Below, one piece after another: positions 1 to 9,572 of a stretch of DNA of 46,139 bases (position 1 is the stretch's first letter; each line of letters opens with the position of its first letter). The notes beneath the pieces were generated by a model. The model had not been told where the DNA came from. It searched no databases and was given only the letters and a program-made list of their open reading frames with translations. Source of the stretch: Hydrogenophilaceae bacterium. GTDB lineage: Bacteria > Pseudomonadota > Gammaproteobacteria > Burkholderiales > Thiobacillaceae. Location: positions 1-46,139 of the forward strand of contig JACAEC010000124.1 of NCBI GenBank assembly GCA_013389055.1, written 5' to 3'. Position numbers and translations under genes: made by a program.

Positions 1-318
1 CACCGCGCGCAGGCTGCGGCCGATCAGGCGCTGGATCTCCTGGGTGCGGCCGCTCTGCTTGCCCCGTGCCGCCTCGCGGTCGCCCCGGGTGTGGGTGGCG
101 CGCGGCAGCATGCCGTATTCGGCGGTCAGCCAGCCGCCGCCGCTGCCCTTGACGTGGAACGGCACCTTTTCCAGCACGCTGGCGGTGCAGATGACCTTGG
201 TGTCGCCGCACTCGATCAGCACCGAACCTTCGGCATGCTTGGTGTAGCGGCGGGTGATGCGGATGTTGCGCAGGGCGTCCGGGGCGCGGCCGGAGGGACG
301 CGAAATGCTAGGGCTCAT
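1..318 (-). CDS. rph: Ribonuclease PH, N-terminal part (cut by window edge)
   Basis: RNase PH is a phosphorolytic 3'-5' exoribonuclease that trims tRNA 3' ends. The 106 visible residues show the family N-terminus: [20 protein letters not shown], then [33 protein letters not shown] and the RNA-binding stretch [20 protein letters not shown]. The C-terminal half lies outside the window, so completeness cannot be judged. The start ATG (complement of 316-318) gives the normal N-terminal length. The gene lies 30 nt downstream of the PP2C phosphatase on the same strand, so it is probably the third gene of a kinase-phosphatase-rph transcript. Confidence 0.93.
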   Translation of the reverse strand, partial: MSPSISRPSGRAPDALRNIRITRRYTKHAEGSVLIECGDTKVICTASVLEKVPFHVKGSGGGWLTAEYGMLPRATHTRGDREAARGKQSGRTQEIQRLIGRSLRAV

Positions 319-348
319 GGTCGGGCTCTTGCCAGGGAAAACCCGATT

Positions 349-1101
349 TTAACCCGCCACAGGCTCCGGCCCGAAACGCAGGGCCAAGACCGACAGGTTG
401 TCGCAGCGCGGACCGCCCCGGCTCTCGGCCGTATCCATCAACTGGTGGACAGCCTGGCGCAAGGGTCGGGCCTGCAGCTCGGCCAGCATCTCCCCCGGCG
501 CCAGCGCATCCCAAAAGCCGTCGCTGCACAGCAAGAGCAGATCGCCCTCGCGCAGAGGCGCCGGGTCGGAGACCTCGATATCGGGCAGCATGAAGCCGCC
601 CACCGCGTTGTAGAGCATATTGCGCTCCAGCCGCTGCTGGGCCTGGGCCTCGTCGAGCAGGCCCCGGTTCACCAGTTCCTGGACCATGGAGTGATCGCGG
701 GTGTGGCTGCGGAAACGGTCGCGCTGGAAGTGGTACAGCCGCGAATCGCCGACATGGGCCCAAACCGCCCTGCCCTGTTGCACCACGCAGGCGACGCAGG
801 TGGTGCGCGGCGGCTCCGGCAGATTGTGCTCGACGGCATAGCCATTCACCGCCTCGTGGGCGCTGTAGATGGCATCGAGCAGAAAACCCGAGGGGTCATC
901 CAAGGAGGGATGGGCCTGCGCCTTGAACCGGCGACAGACGGTGTCCACGGTCAACTGCGAGGCCACCTCGCCGTGGGCGTGGCCGCCCATGCCATCGGCC
1001 AGCACCAGGAGCAGGGTGCTGTTGCTTTGCTCGGCGGCCAGGCGGTCTTCGTTGTATGGCCGGCCGCCCTTGCGGCTGGCCTGATAGAGACTGAATTTCA
1101 T
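349..1101 (-). CDS. PP2C-family serine/threonine protein phosphatase
   Basis: 250-aa soluble PP2C/PPM phosphatase that would remove phosphate from Ser/Thr of proteins, most likely those phosphorylated by the kinase beside it. Metal-binding and catalytic motifs are in the usual order: GRPYNEDR near residue 13, ADGMGGHAHGE near 35, HVGDSRLY near 118, SDGFWDAL near 195 and CDNLSVLAL near 235. I chose the ATG at the complement of 1099-1101 because it forms an ATGA overlap with the kinase stop codon and starts just before the first PP2C strand. The in-frame extension upstream only shadows the kinase gene. Overlap implies translational coupling. Confidence 0.93.
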   Translation of the reverse strand: MKFSLYQASRKGGRPYNEDRLAAEQSNSTLLLVLADGMGGHAHGEVASQLTVDTVCRRFKAQAHPSLDDPSGFLLDAIYSAHEAVNGYAVEHNLPEPPRTTCVACVVQQGRAVWAHVGDSRLYHFQRDRFRSHTRDHSMVQELVNRGLLDEAQAQQRLERNMLYNAVGGFMLPDIEVSDPAPLREGDLLLLCSDGFWDALAPGEMLAELQARPLRQAVHQLMDTAESRGGPRCDNLSVLALRFGPEPVAG

Positions 1102-2048
1102 CGCCAGCCCATGCGGCTGCGCAGGATGGCCAGCAGGTTGGGCCTGGCCTCGGCGGCCTCGCGCGCCAGCTCGACCAGGCGCTTCTGCACGGCGAAGACG
1201 CTTTGCGGCCGCTCCATGTCGGACAGTTGCAGGCTGGCATCGATCAATTGCAACAAGCCCTCCGAATACAGCCCGGCGAAGGTCTGCGCGGCCGGGCTCA
1301 GGGTATCGCCCTGCAGCCGCTGGTCGGCCGCCGGCGGCGTCGCCTTGGCCAGACAGACGTACATGCTGGCGCCGATGGCGTAGATATCGGTCCACGGCCC
1401 CAGGCGGTCGCGCTCCTTGTACAGCTCGGGCGCGGCGAAGCCCGGCGTGTACATCGGCGCGATCGCCGCCGGCCCCTGGGCCAAGGCCTGGCGGGCCGAG
1501 CCGAAGTCGATCAGCAGCGGCGAGCCGTCGGTGCGGATGAAGATATTGGCCGGCTTGATGTCCAGATGCAGCAGCTTGCGGGCATGCACCTCGCGCAGGC
1601 CGTTGAGCAACTGGATGAAGATGGTGGTGATGAACGGCTCCAGCAAGGCCGCTTGTTCGGCGTGGATCAGCTTATGCAGGGTGTTGCCCTGCTCGTAGCG
1701 CATGGCCAGGTAGACCGTGTTGTTGGCCCGGAAGAAATTCAGCACCCGCACCACGTTGGGGTGGCTGAGGGTGGCGAGCGCCCGGCTCTCCTCGAAGAAA
1801 CAGCGCATGCCATAGCGGAATACGCCTTGGTCGGCCTCGGACAGCGGCTGCACGCTGCCGTCGGCCTGGCGCGCGACCACGCCAATCGGCAAATATTCCT
1901 TGATCGCGACCGGCCGGCCCTGGCCATCGTGCGCCAGATAGACCAAGCCGAAGCCGCCGCCGCCGATCTTGCTCTGGATGGTATAGGCGTCGAGCCGGAA
2001 ACCGGCGGGAAGCGGGTCGGTGGATTTGTCCGTCGATTGAGCGGCCAT
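1098..2048 (-). CDS. Serine/threonine protein kinase (Hanks type)
   Basis: 316-aa single-domain eukaryote-like kinase without an obvious transmembrane segment. A glycine loop IGGGGFGLVY (about residue 28) is followed by the ATP-binding lysine in VAIKEYLP, the catalytic loop HLDIKPANIF and the metal-binding LIDFGSAR. The catalytic loop has HLD rather than HRD, an arginine substitution common in this bacterial subgroup, which suggests it does not need activation-loop phosphorylation. The ATG at the complement of 2046-2048 is preferred, since the longer in-frame start would run into the yicC promoter region. It is divergent from yicC and coupled to the PP2C gene by an ATGA overlap. Confidence 0.93.
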   Translation of the reverse strand: MAAQSTDKSTDPLPAGFRLDAYTIQSKIGGGGFGLVYLAHDGQGRPVAIKEYLPIGVVARQADGSVQPLSEADQGVFRYGMRCFFEESRALATLSHPNVVRVLNFFRANNTVYLAMRYEQGNTLHKLIHAEQAALLEPFITTIFIQLLNGLREVHARKLLHLDIKPANIFIRTDGSPLLIDFGSARQALAQGPAAIAPMYTPGFAAPELYKERDRLGPWTDIYAIGASMYVCLAKATPPAADQRLQGDTLSPAAQTFAGLYSEGLLQLIDASLQLSDMERPQSVFAVQKRLVELAREAAEARPNLLAILRSRMGWR

Positions 2049-2112
2049 GGATGCCCGAGTTAAGATGCCTGCCCTAATTAGCTTTCCAGCAAGGATAACA
2101 AAGGTGGCGGCA

Positions 2113-2976
2113 TTGCACAGCATGACCGGCTACGCCCAGGCCGTGGCCGAGTTGCCGGTGGGCAACCTCTCCTTGGAATTGCGCGCCGTCAACTCGCGCT
2201 TCCTCGAACTCAATTTCCGCATGGGCGAAGAATTCCGCAGCCTGGAGCCGGTCTTGCGCGAGCGCATCGGCGACAAGGTCAAGCGCGGCAAGCTGGAATG
2301 CCGGATCAACTTCAGCGCCAACGAGAGCGCCGGCCTGCCGAGCGAACTCGACCCGGAACTGCTGGGCAAGATCGCCCGACTGGCCGAGCAGGTCAGACAA
2401 GCCCTGCCCGATGCCCGCCCCTTCGCGGTGGCCGAGGTCCTGCGCTGGCCCGGCATGCTGGGCCAGCAGCCGCTCGACCTGGAAACCTTGCAAGCCGTGC
2501 TGCTCAAGCTGCTCGACCAGGCCCTGACCGAATTCAACGCCAGCCGCAGTCGCGAAGGCGACAAGCTCAAGGCCATCCTGCTCGACCGGGTCGCCGGCAT
2601 CCGCGGCCAGGTCGCCGTCCTGCGGCCCAAGGCCCCGGCCATCGTCGCCGCCTATCGGGACAAGCTCACCCGCCGCCTGGAAGAGTTGCTGGCCAACCCG
2701 GACCCCGAGCGCATCACCCAGGAAGTCGCCCTCTACGCGCAGAAGATCGACGTCGACGAAGAGCTCGACCGGCTGGAGACCCATCTCTCCGAAGTCGAGC
2801 GCGTGCTTGCCGCCGGCGGCGCCGCCGGCAAGCGGCTCGATTTCCTGATGCAGGAACTCAACCGCGAGGCCAACACCCTGGGCTCCAAGGCCGCCTCCCA
2901 CGACCTGTCGCAGACGGCGGTGGAACTCAAGGTGCTGATCGAGCAGATGCGCGAGCAGATCCAGAATATCGAATAA
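2113..2976 (+). CDS. yicC: YicC family endoribonuclease
   Basis: About 287 aa. YicC proteins are conserved bacterial endoribonucleases implicated in small-RNA turnover. The characteristic SMTGYAQA start, the LRAVNSRFLELNFR segment, and the C-terminal RLDFLMQELNREANTLGSKA followed by ELKVLIEQMREQIQN-E are all present. I chose the TTG at 2113: it places the family N-terminus x-H-S-M-T-G-Y correctly and has AAGGTGG 5 nt upstream. A GTG at 2104 or ATG at 2047 are possible alternatives. It is followed by gmk, a frequent neighbour. Confidence 0.93.
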   Translation: MHSMTGYAQAVAELPVGNLSLELRAVNSRFLELNFRMGEEFRSLEPVLRERIGDKVKRGKLECRINFSANESAGLPSELDPELLGKIARLAEQVRQALPDARPFAVAEVLRWPGMLGQQPLDLETLQAVLLKLLDQALTEFNASRSREGDKLKAILLDRVAGIRGQVAVLRPKAPAIVAAYRDKLTRRLEELLANPDPERITQEVALYAQKIDVDEELDRLETHLSEVERVLAAGGAAGKRLDFLMQELNREANTLGSKAASHDLSQTAVELKVLIEQMREQIQNIE

Positions 2977-2977
2977 A

Positions 2978-3716
<739 letters not shown>

Positions 3717-3786
3717 ACTAACCTCGCGCCCGAGGCCGAACAAGGCTAGAATCGGCCCATTCATGATTGTTTCAAGGAGTATCGCC

Positions 3787-3993
3787 ATGGCCCGCATCAC
3801 TGTGGATGACTGCATCGACCGCATCGGCAACCGCTTCGAGATGACCCTGGCCGCCGCCCATCGCGCCCGCCAGATCTCGATCGGCGCCACGCCCAAGGTC
3901 GAGGCCAACCGCGACAAGCCGGCCGTCATCGCCCTGCGCGAGATCGCCGCAGGCCTGGTCGGCGTGGAAGTGCTGCACAAGACCGCTTCCTGA
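3787..3993 (+). CDS. rpoZ: DNA-directed RNA polymerase omega subunit
   Basis: 68-aa omega subunit, which binds beta-prime and supports RNA polymerase assembly; in proteobacteria it also forms part of a ppGpp site. The sequence [20 protein letters not shown] and [13 protein letters not shown] are typical. AAGGAG lies 8 nt before the ATG. It sits between gmk and spoT, so the ppGpp sensor subunit and the ppGpp synthetase/hydrolase are adjacent. Confidence 0.96.
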   Translation: MARITVDDCIDRIGNRFEMTLAAAHRARQISIGATPKVEANRDKPAVIALREIAAGLVGVEVLHKTAS

Positions 3994-4024
3994 GTTGCCG
4001 GGCGGTGTCCACCGTCCGCCCCCT

Positions 4025-6148
4025 ATGCCCGCAGGTTCGATTGAAGAAGTCGCCCCCTATCTAAAGCCGGCCGACGCCGAAGCGCTGGCGCGCGCCTACG
4101 CCTTTTCCGAAAAGGCCCACGAGGGCCAGCTGCGCAAGGACGGCAAACCCTACATCACCCATCCCCTGGCCGTCAGCGAGATCCTCGCCGACTGGCACAT
4201 GGATGCCCAGACCCTGATGGCGGCCCTGCTCCACGATGTGGTGGAGGATACCGGCATCGCCCCGGAGCAGATCGCCGAACAGTTCGGCCAGGCGGTGGCC
4301 AACTTGGTCGAGGGCGTCACCAAGCTCGACAAGATCCAGTTCGAGAGCAAGGCCCACGCCCAGGCCGAGAACTTCCGCAAGATGCTGCTGGCCATGGCCC
4401 AGGATGTCCGGGTGATCCTGATCAAGCTGGCCGACCGCCTGCACAATATGCGCACGCTGGATGCCATGAAGCCGGAGCAGCGCAGTCGCATCGCCCAGGA
4501 GACGGTGGACATCTACGCCCCCATCGCCAACCGGCTGGGCCTGAACAATGTCTACCGGGAACTGGAAGACATTGCCTTCATGTACCTGCACCCCACCCGC
4601 CACCGGGTGCTGGAAAAGGCCGTGCAAGCGGCACGCGGCAACCGCGACGAGACCCTGAACAAGATCGCCCGCGGCATCGGCGACAAATTGAAAGCGGCCG
4701 GCCTTCGCGCAGAGGTCTATGGCCGAGAGAAACACCTCTACAGCATCTACCGCAAGATGCAGGAGAAGAACCTGACCTTCTCCGAGGTCTACGACATCTA
4801 CGGCTTCCGCGTCATCGTCGAACAGCCGGCGGACTGCTACCTGGCCCTGGGCGCCCTGCACAGCCTGTACAAGCCGATCCCCGGCAAGTTCAAGGACTAC
4901 ATCGCCATCCCCAAGGCGAACGGCTACCAGTCGCTGCACACCACCCTGTTCGGCCCCTTCGGCGCCCCGGTCGAGATCCAGATCCGCACCCAGGACATGC
5001 ACCGCATCGCCGAGGCCGGCGTCGCCTCGCACTGGCTGTACAAGGCCGACGACACCGCCCTGTCCGAGGTGCAAAAGCGCACCCATCAATGGCTGCAAAG
5101 CCTGCTCGACATCCAGGCCGACAGCCGTGATTCGGTGGAATTCCTCGAACACATCAAGGTCGACCTGTTCCCGGACGAGGTCTACGTGTTCACGCCCAAG
5201 GGCGACATCATGGCCATGCCGCGCGGCGCCACCGTGGTCGACTTCGCCTACAACGTGCATACCGACATCGGCAACCGCTGCATCGCCGCGCGCATCAACG
5301 GCGAATTCATGCCGCTGTCCACCCCGCTCAGAAACGGCGACCGGGTCGAGATCGTCACCTCGGAAAGCGCCCGGCCGAACCCGAGTTGGATCCACTTCGT
5401 GGTCACCGGCAAGGCCCGCGCCCATATCCGCAATGCCTTGAAGAAGACCCATCAATACGAGTCCGAGGGCCTGGGCCTGCAACTGCTCAACCAGGCCCTG
5501 CGCGGCCTGGCCGTGGAGCCGGCCGAGATCACCGAAGCCCAGTGGGAGCGCCTGATCAAGGAATCCGGCCGCAGCAAGAACGAGATCCTGGCCGAGATCG
5601 GCCTGGGCAAGATGCTCGGCGTGGTGGTGGCCCTGCAGTTGCTGGCGCGGGACACGGAAGAGGCCGCCGAACGCCGCCAGGCCGTGCCGATGCTGATCCA
5701 CGGCGCCGAGGGCGTGGCCGTGCGCCTGGGCAAATGCTGCCGGCCCATCCCCGGCGACCCGATCATCGGCCAGATCAAGAAAGATCGGGGCCTGATCATC
5801 CACACCCACGACTGCCAGCAAGTGCGCCACTACCGCGAGGACCCGGACAAATGGGTCAACGTCGAATGGGCGCCGGACATCGACAAGACCTTCGAGGTCG
5901 GCATCAAGGTCATCGTCGCCAACAAGCGCGGCGTGCTCGCCACCGTGGCGGCCACCATCGCCAGCGAAGGTTCCGACATCGACAACGTCGAGATGGGCGA
6001 GCAGGACGGCGGCGCCTACACCTCGCTGTTCTTCAACGTACAGGTGCAAAACCGCGTGCACCTGTCCCGGCTGATGCGCAGCCTGCGCGGCCTGCCCGAT
6101 GTCGTGCGCATCTACCGGATCAAGGGTCGAGAGGCCCGCACCCCCTAG
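4025..6148 (+). CDS. spoT: Bifunctional (p)ppGpp synthetase/hydrolase SpoT/RelA
   Basis: 707-aa long RSH protein of the stringent response. Domain order: HD hydrolase (intact LLHDVVEDT near residue 68), RelA/SpoT synthetase (REKHLYSIYRKM near 234, DIYGFRVIV, then PKANGYQSLHTT near 293), TGS (VYVFTPKGDIMAMPRGAT near 386), then helical, zinc-finger-like and C-terminal ACT regions. The synthetase motif reads GKFKDY, the basic R/K-x-K-D type of bifunctional enzymes rather than the acidic ExDD of RelA, and the HD pair is intact. Both activities are therefore expected. Start 4025 follows rpoZ by 31 nt. Confidence 0.95.
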   Translation: MPAGSIEEVAPYLKPADAEALARAYAFSEKAHEGQLRKDGKPYITHPLAVSEILADWHMDAQTLMAALLHDVVEDTGIAPEQIAEQFGQAVANLVEGVTKLDKIQFESKAHAQAENFRKMLLAMAQDVRVILIKLADRLHNMRTLDAMKPEQRSRIAQETVDIYAPIANRLGLNNVYRELEDIAFMYLHPTRHRVLEKAVQAARGNRDETLNKIARGIGDKLKAAGLRAEVYGREKHLYSIYRKMQEKNLTFSEVYDIYGFRVIVEQPADCYLALGALHSLYKPIPGKFKDYIAIPKANGYQSLHTTLFGPFGAPVEIQIRTQDMHRIAEAGVASHWLYKADDTALSEVQKRTHQWLQSLLDIQADSRDSVEFLEHIKVDLFPDEVYVFTPKGDIMAMPRGATVVDFAYNVHTDIGNRCIAARINGEFMPLSTPLRNGDRVEIVTSESARPNPSWIHFVVTGKARAHIRNALKKTHQYESEGLGLQLLNQALRGLAVEPAEITEAQWERLIKESGRSKNEILAEIGLGKMLGVVVALQLLARDTEEAAERRQAVPMLIHGAEGVAVRLGKCCRPIPGDPIIGQIKKDRGLIIHTHDCQQVRHYREDPDKWVNVEWAPDIDKTFEVGIKVIVANKRGVLATVAATIASEGSDIDNVEMGEQDGGAYTSLFFNVQVQNRVHLSRLMRSLRGLPDVVRIYRIKGREARTP

Positions 6149-6174
6149 CATCCACCTCATTGATGCCTCCCGAA

Positions 6175-6188
6175 CCGATCCGGATCGG
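6175..6188. promoter_or_regulatory. Perfect 14-bp palindrome upstream of the GGDEF gene
   Basis: CCGATCCGGATCGG is a perfect palindrome in the 90-nt gap between spoT and the diguanylate cyclase gene. TATGAT, a possible -10, follows immediately at 6190 but has no -35 at a normal distance. It could be an operator; no regulator is identified. Confidence 0.35.
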
Positions 6189-6238
6189 GTATGATTCGCC
6201 TTCTTTCAGTATTGAAGACCCGTTTCTCTTTAATAATA

Positions 6239-8278
6239 ATGCCTTTCCACCTGCCGGCATTCATCAATCCCCATGCCAGCTTCCGTGCCAGACTGGTCAT
6301 CGTGGTCGGCCTGGTCTCACTGGTCACCATCCTGCTGCTGAGCTGGCTGGTCGCCACCATCGCCTCCGCCCAGGTCAAGAAGGACAAGGGCGCGCTGATG
6401 GCCGAGGTCGCCCACCAGATGATGGAGACGCTGGACCGGGGCATCTTCGAGCGCCAGCGTGAAATCACGATCATGGCCGCCATGGACGCCATCCGCGATC
6501 CCCGAGTGCCGTTGGCGCAAAAGCAGAAACAACTGGAGCAGTTGAAGGCCTCCTATCACAACTACGCCTGGATCGGCATCGCCGATGCGCAAGGCAAGAT
6601 CCTGGCCGGCACCGGCGACCTCCAGGAAGGCAAGAGCGTGGCTCGGCATGCCTGGTTCGTGAACGGCGCCAAGGGCCCCGCCGTGGGCGATGTCCACGAT
6701 GCCCTCCAGTTGGCCAAGCTGTTGCCCAAGCCTATCTATGACTACCTGCCCCTGCGCGTGCTCGACATCTCGGCACCCATCCTGGACGCGGACGGGCGCC
6801 TGCTCGGCGTCATCTGCGGCCAGCTGTCCTGGGACTGGTCGTTCCAGGTGCGCAATGAAATCCTGGATCCGCTCGGCCACGACTTCAAGGCCGACATCCT
6901 CGTGCTCAGCCAGGAAAACCGGTTGCTCATGGGTACGCCGAAACTGCATCAACTCGTACGAAACATTTCTCTGCCCAGCACCGAGGCCACCGCCTCCAGC
7001 CATCAGGGCTTTATCGTCGAAACCTGGCCTGACGGCCAGGACTACCTGACCGGCTACGCCTCCAGCCGCGGCTATGCCAATTACAAGGGGCTGGGCTGGA
7101 AGGTACTGGTCCGCCAGGAAGCGGAACAGGCCTTCGATACCGCCACCGGATTGGGCCTGGCCACCTTCTTGGTCGGTATCTTCGTCGGTGGCTTCTCCCT
7201 GCCCGTGCTCTGGATCGTGGCGGGCCACCTCACCCACCCCATGCGCAGCATCGCCGCCGTGGCCGACCGCATCCGCTCGGGCCATGAAGAAGAACACATT
7301 CCGGTCTATCCGGGTTCGGACGAGATCGCCATCCTGTCGCAGTCGCTCGCCCAACTGGTCGACAATCTGGAAGCACAAAAACATCAGCTTCTCGAAAACA
7401 ATCAGGAACTCCAGCTCGCCGCCCAGGTGTTCGCCTCCAGCACCGAGGGCATCCTGATCGCCGATGCCGATCTGCGCATCCTCTCGGTCAACAAGGCCTT
7501 CAGCACCATCACCGGCTACAGCCTCGAAGAGGTCATCGGCCAGACGCCTCGCGTCCTCGCTTCGGGCAAGCACAGCGCCGCTTTCTATCAGGCGATGTGG
7601 AATGCCATCCTCAAGACCGGACGCTGGCAGGGCGAGATCTACAACCGGCGCAGGGACGGCAGCGTCTATCCCGAGTGGCTGATCATCACCAGCGTCAAGG
7701 ATGAAGCGGGCAGGGTCAGCCATTACATCGGCATCTTCACCGATATCAGTGAGCGCAAGACCACCGAGGAGCGCATCCTCTATCTCGCCAAGCACGATGT
7801 CCTGACCAACCTGCCGAACCGGGTCTTCTTCCTCGAAGAGGTCGAGCACGCCATCGCCGAGGCCGAGGCCCGCGGCCACAAAGCGGCCGTGCTCTTCGTC
7901 GATCTCGACCGCTTCAAGAACATCAACGATTCCCTCGGCCATCACCTGGGCGACCTGCTGCTCAAGGAGGTGGCCCGGCGTTTCGATGCGGTCGTCGGCA
8001 AGGAAGGGTTTCTCGCCCGCTGGGGCGGCGACGAGTTCGTGGTGCTGGTCCGCGTCCTGGCCGATGTGGAACAAATCATGGCCTTGGGCTACCGGATCAG
8101 CCATGCCCTCGGCGAACCCTTCGACATTGCCGGCCACCACCTCAGCATCACCTCCAGCATCGGCATCGCCGTTTGCCCGGATGACGGCACCGACCTGATC
8201 ACCCTGGCCCGCAATGCCGACACTGCGATGTTCCACGCCAAGGCCCATGGCCGCGACAATATCGTGTTCTTCACCTAG
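6239..8278 (+). CDS. Membrane Cache-HAMP-PAS-GGDEF diguanylate cyclase (EAL half severed)
   Basis: About 679 aa. A first transmembrane helix (about residues 15-40) precedes a large periplasmic Cache-type sensor to about 290. Then come a second helix (ATFLVGIFVGGFSLPVLWIV), HAMP, PAS (GILIADADLRILSVNKAF, ending TDISERKTTEERI) and GGDEF with intact RWGGDEFVVLV. No RxxD inhibitory site sits at the usual spot before GGDEF. The protein stops at TAG (8276-8278) exactly where GGDEF-EAL proteins continue into EAL, and the next codons read DMNERANERLRLEN in the same frame. I therefore read this as the first part of a GGDEF-EAL protein split by an amber codon. Start 6239 is preferred; ATG 6191 is possible. 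Confidence 0.88.
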   Translation: MPFHLPAFINPHASFRARLVIVVGLVSLVTILLLSWLVATIASAQVKKDKGALMAEVAHQMMETLDRGIFERQREITIMAAMDAIRDPRVPLAQKQKQLEQLKASYHNYAWIGIADAQGKILAGTGDLQEGKSVARHAWFVNGAKGPAVGDVHDALQLAKLLPKPIYDYLPLRVLDISAPILDADGRLLGVICGQLSWDWSFQVRNEILDPLGHDFKADILVLSQENRLLMGTPKLHQLVRNISLPSTEATASSHQGFIVETWPDGQDYLTGYASSRGYANYKGLGWKVLVRQEAEQAFDTATGLGLATFLVGIFVGGFSLPVLWIVAGHLTHPMRSIAAVADRIRSGHEEEHIPVYPGSDEIAILSQSLAQLVDNLEAQKHQLLENNQELQLAAQVFASSTEGILIADADLRILSVNKAFSTITGYSLEEVIGQTPRVLASGKHSAAFYQAMWNAILKTGRWQGEIYNRRRDGSVYPEWLIITSVKDEAGRVSHYIGIFTDISERKTTEERILYLAKHDVLTNLPNRVFFLEEVEHAIAEAEARGHKAAVLFVDLDRFKNINDSLGHHLGDLLLKEVARRFDAVVGKEGFLARWGGDEFVVLVRVLADVEQIMALGYRISHALGEPFDIAGHHLSITSSIGIAVCPDDGTDLITLARNADTAMFHAKAHGRDNIVFFT

Positions 8279-8281
8279 GAC

Positions 8282-9091
8282 ATGAACGAGCGTGCCAACG
8301 AGCGGCTGCGGCTGGAAAACGATCTGCGTCGCGCCCTGCCGCTGGAGCAACTGCACCTCGTCTATCAGCCCCAGGTCGAACTCGCCAGCGGGCGCATCGT
8401 CGGGGTGGAGGCGCTGATCCGCTGGCAGCACCCCGAACTCGGCCTGATCTCGCCGGTGAAGTTCATCCCGGTGGCCGAGGACACCGGGCTCGTCAGCGCC
8501 ATCGGAGAGTGGGTGCTGCACAGTGCCTGCGCCCAGCAGCGGCAATGGCAGCAGGACTACGGCATCGCCTTGCGCATGGCCGTCAACCTCTCACCCGTCC
8601 AACTCCAGCAAAACGACATCGTCTCGATGGTCAACCACATCGTGTCGGAAGTGGGCATGAACCCCGAGTACCTGGAACTGGAAATCACGGAAGGCGTCCT
8701 GATGGGCTCCGACGAACAGGTCAAGGTCGACCTCTACAAACTTAGCCTGTCGGGCATCCAGATCGCCCTCGACGACTTCGGCACCGGCTACTCGAGCCTG
8801 CGCTACATCAGCCAACTCGACATCCACAAGATCAAGATCGACCGCACCTTCATCCACGACTTGACCGAAAACAGCCAGAACGCAAGCATCGTGTCGGCGA
8901 TCGTCGCCATGGCCAAGAACCTGGGCATCACCCTCTTGGCCGAAGGCATCGAAACAAGGGAAGTCGCCGAGCTACTGGCCCGCCTGGGCTGCCAAGAAGG
9001 CCAGGGCTACCTCTACGACCGCCCCCTGAGCCCCGAGGCGATCGAGCGCCTGCTGGAGAAAGAAGCGGCTGGGCAAGCCAGCCCAACATGA
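8282..9091 (+). CDS. EAL-domain c-di-GMP phosphodiesterase, split from the upstream GGDEF protein
   Basis: 269 aa, a complete EAL domain that would hydrolyse c-di-GMP to pGpG. Active-site elements are all present: GVEALIRWQHP, the N of AVNLSPVQLQ, ELEITEGVLM, DDFGTGYSSL, KIKIDRTF, AEGIET and GCQEGQGYLY. It is in frame with the preceding gene, separated by TAG plus one GAC codon. The ATG has only AGGA one base upstream, too close for good independent initiation, so expression would depend on readthrough or on re-initiation after the GGDEF stop. With no decay of catalytic residues, the split is either very recent, tolerated or an assembly error. Confidence 0.88.
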   Translation: MNERANERLRLENDLRRALPLEQLHLVYQPQVELASGRIVGVEALIRWQHPELGLISPVKFIPVAEDTGLVSAIGEWVLHSACAQQRQWQQDYGIALRMAVNLSPVQLQQNDIVSMVNHIVSEVGMNPEYLELEITEGVLMGSDEQVKVDLYKLSLSGIQIALDDFGTGYSSLRYISQLDIHKIKIDRTFIHDLTENSQNASIVSAIVAMAKNLGITLLAEGIETREVAELLARLGCQEGQGYLYDRPLSPEAIERLLEKEAAGQASPT

Positions 9092-9185
9092 GCGGCAGCC
9101 CCGCCGCCCGCACAGCCAACCGCTCGCACGGATTCCCCCCTCCCCCATTACAATACCGGGCAATCCGACCACTTGAGGAACGCCC

Positions 9186-9563
9186 GTGAGCAAGACCATC
9201 ATCATCACCGAGCACGCCCCCGCCGCCATCGGCACCTATTCCCAGGCGGTAAAAGTCGGCAACACCGTCTACCTGTCCGGCCAGATCGGCCTCGACCCGG
9301 CCACCATGCAGATGGTCGAAGGCATCGAGGCGCAAATCCACCGCGTGTTCCAGAACCTTCAGGCAGTCGCCGAGGCCGCCGGCGGCAGCCTCGCCGATGT
9401 GGTCAAGCTCAACGTCTTCCTCACCGACCTCGGCCATTTCGCCCGCGTCAACGAGATCATGGCGCAGTATTTCGCCGAGCCCTATCCGGCCCGCGCCGCC
9501 GTCGGCGTCAAGGAGTTACCGCGCGGCGCCCTGGTCGAGGCCGACGCCGTCATGGTGCTCTGA
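9186..9563 (+). CDS. ridA: RidA family reactive enamine/imine deaminase
   Basis: 125 aa. RidA enzymes hydrolyse reactive 2-aminoacrylate-type imines from PLP enzymes and so protect metabolism. Diagnostic motifs are [36 protein letters not shown] and the C-terminal [18 protein letters not shown], where the substrate-binding Arg and Glu lie. Start is GTG with GAGGAA 6 nt upstream. It ends 9 nt before recG in the same frame, so the two are probably co-transcribed. Confidence 0.94.
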   Translation: MSKTIIITEHAPAAIGTYSQAVKVGNTVYLSGQIGLDPATMQMVEGIEAQIHRVFQNLQAVAEAAGGSLADVVKLNVFLTDLGHFARVNEIMAQYFAEPYPARAAVGVKELPRGALVEADAVMVL

Positions 9564-9572
9564 CTCCGCACG

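Noticed and set aside
91-1383. 430-codon forward frame over rph, the PP2C gene and part of the kinase gene
   Set aside because: All three minus-strand products are clearly recognised; the forward translation matches nothing.
4061-6160. Very long open frame antisense to spoT (about 699 codons)
   Set aside because: It mirrors codon bias of a GC-rich gene, has no recognisable domains, and the opposite strand encodes an unambiguous SpoT.
6317-8545. Long antisense frame across the GGDEF gene and into the EAL gene
   Set aside because: Low-complexity His/Gln/Gly-rich translation with no family features; the sense strand is clearly coding.
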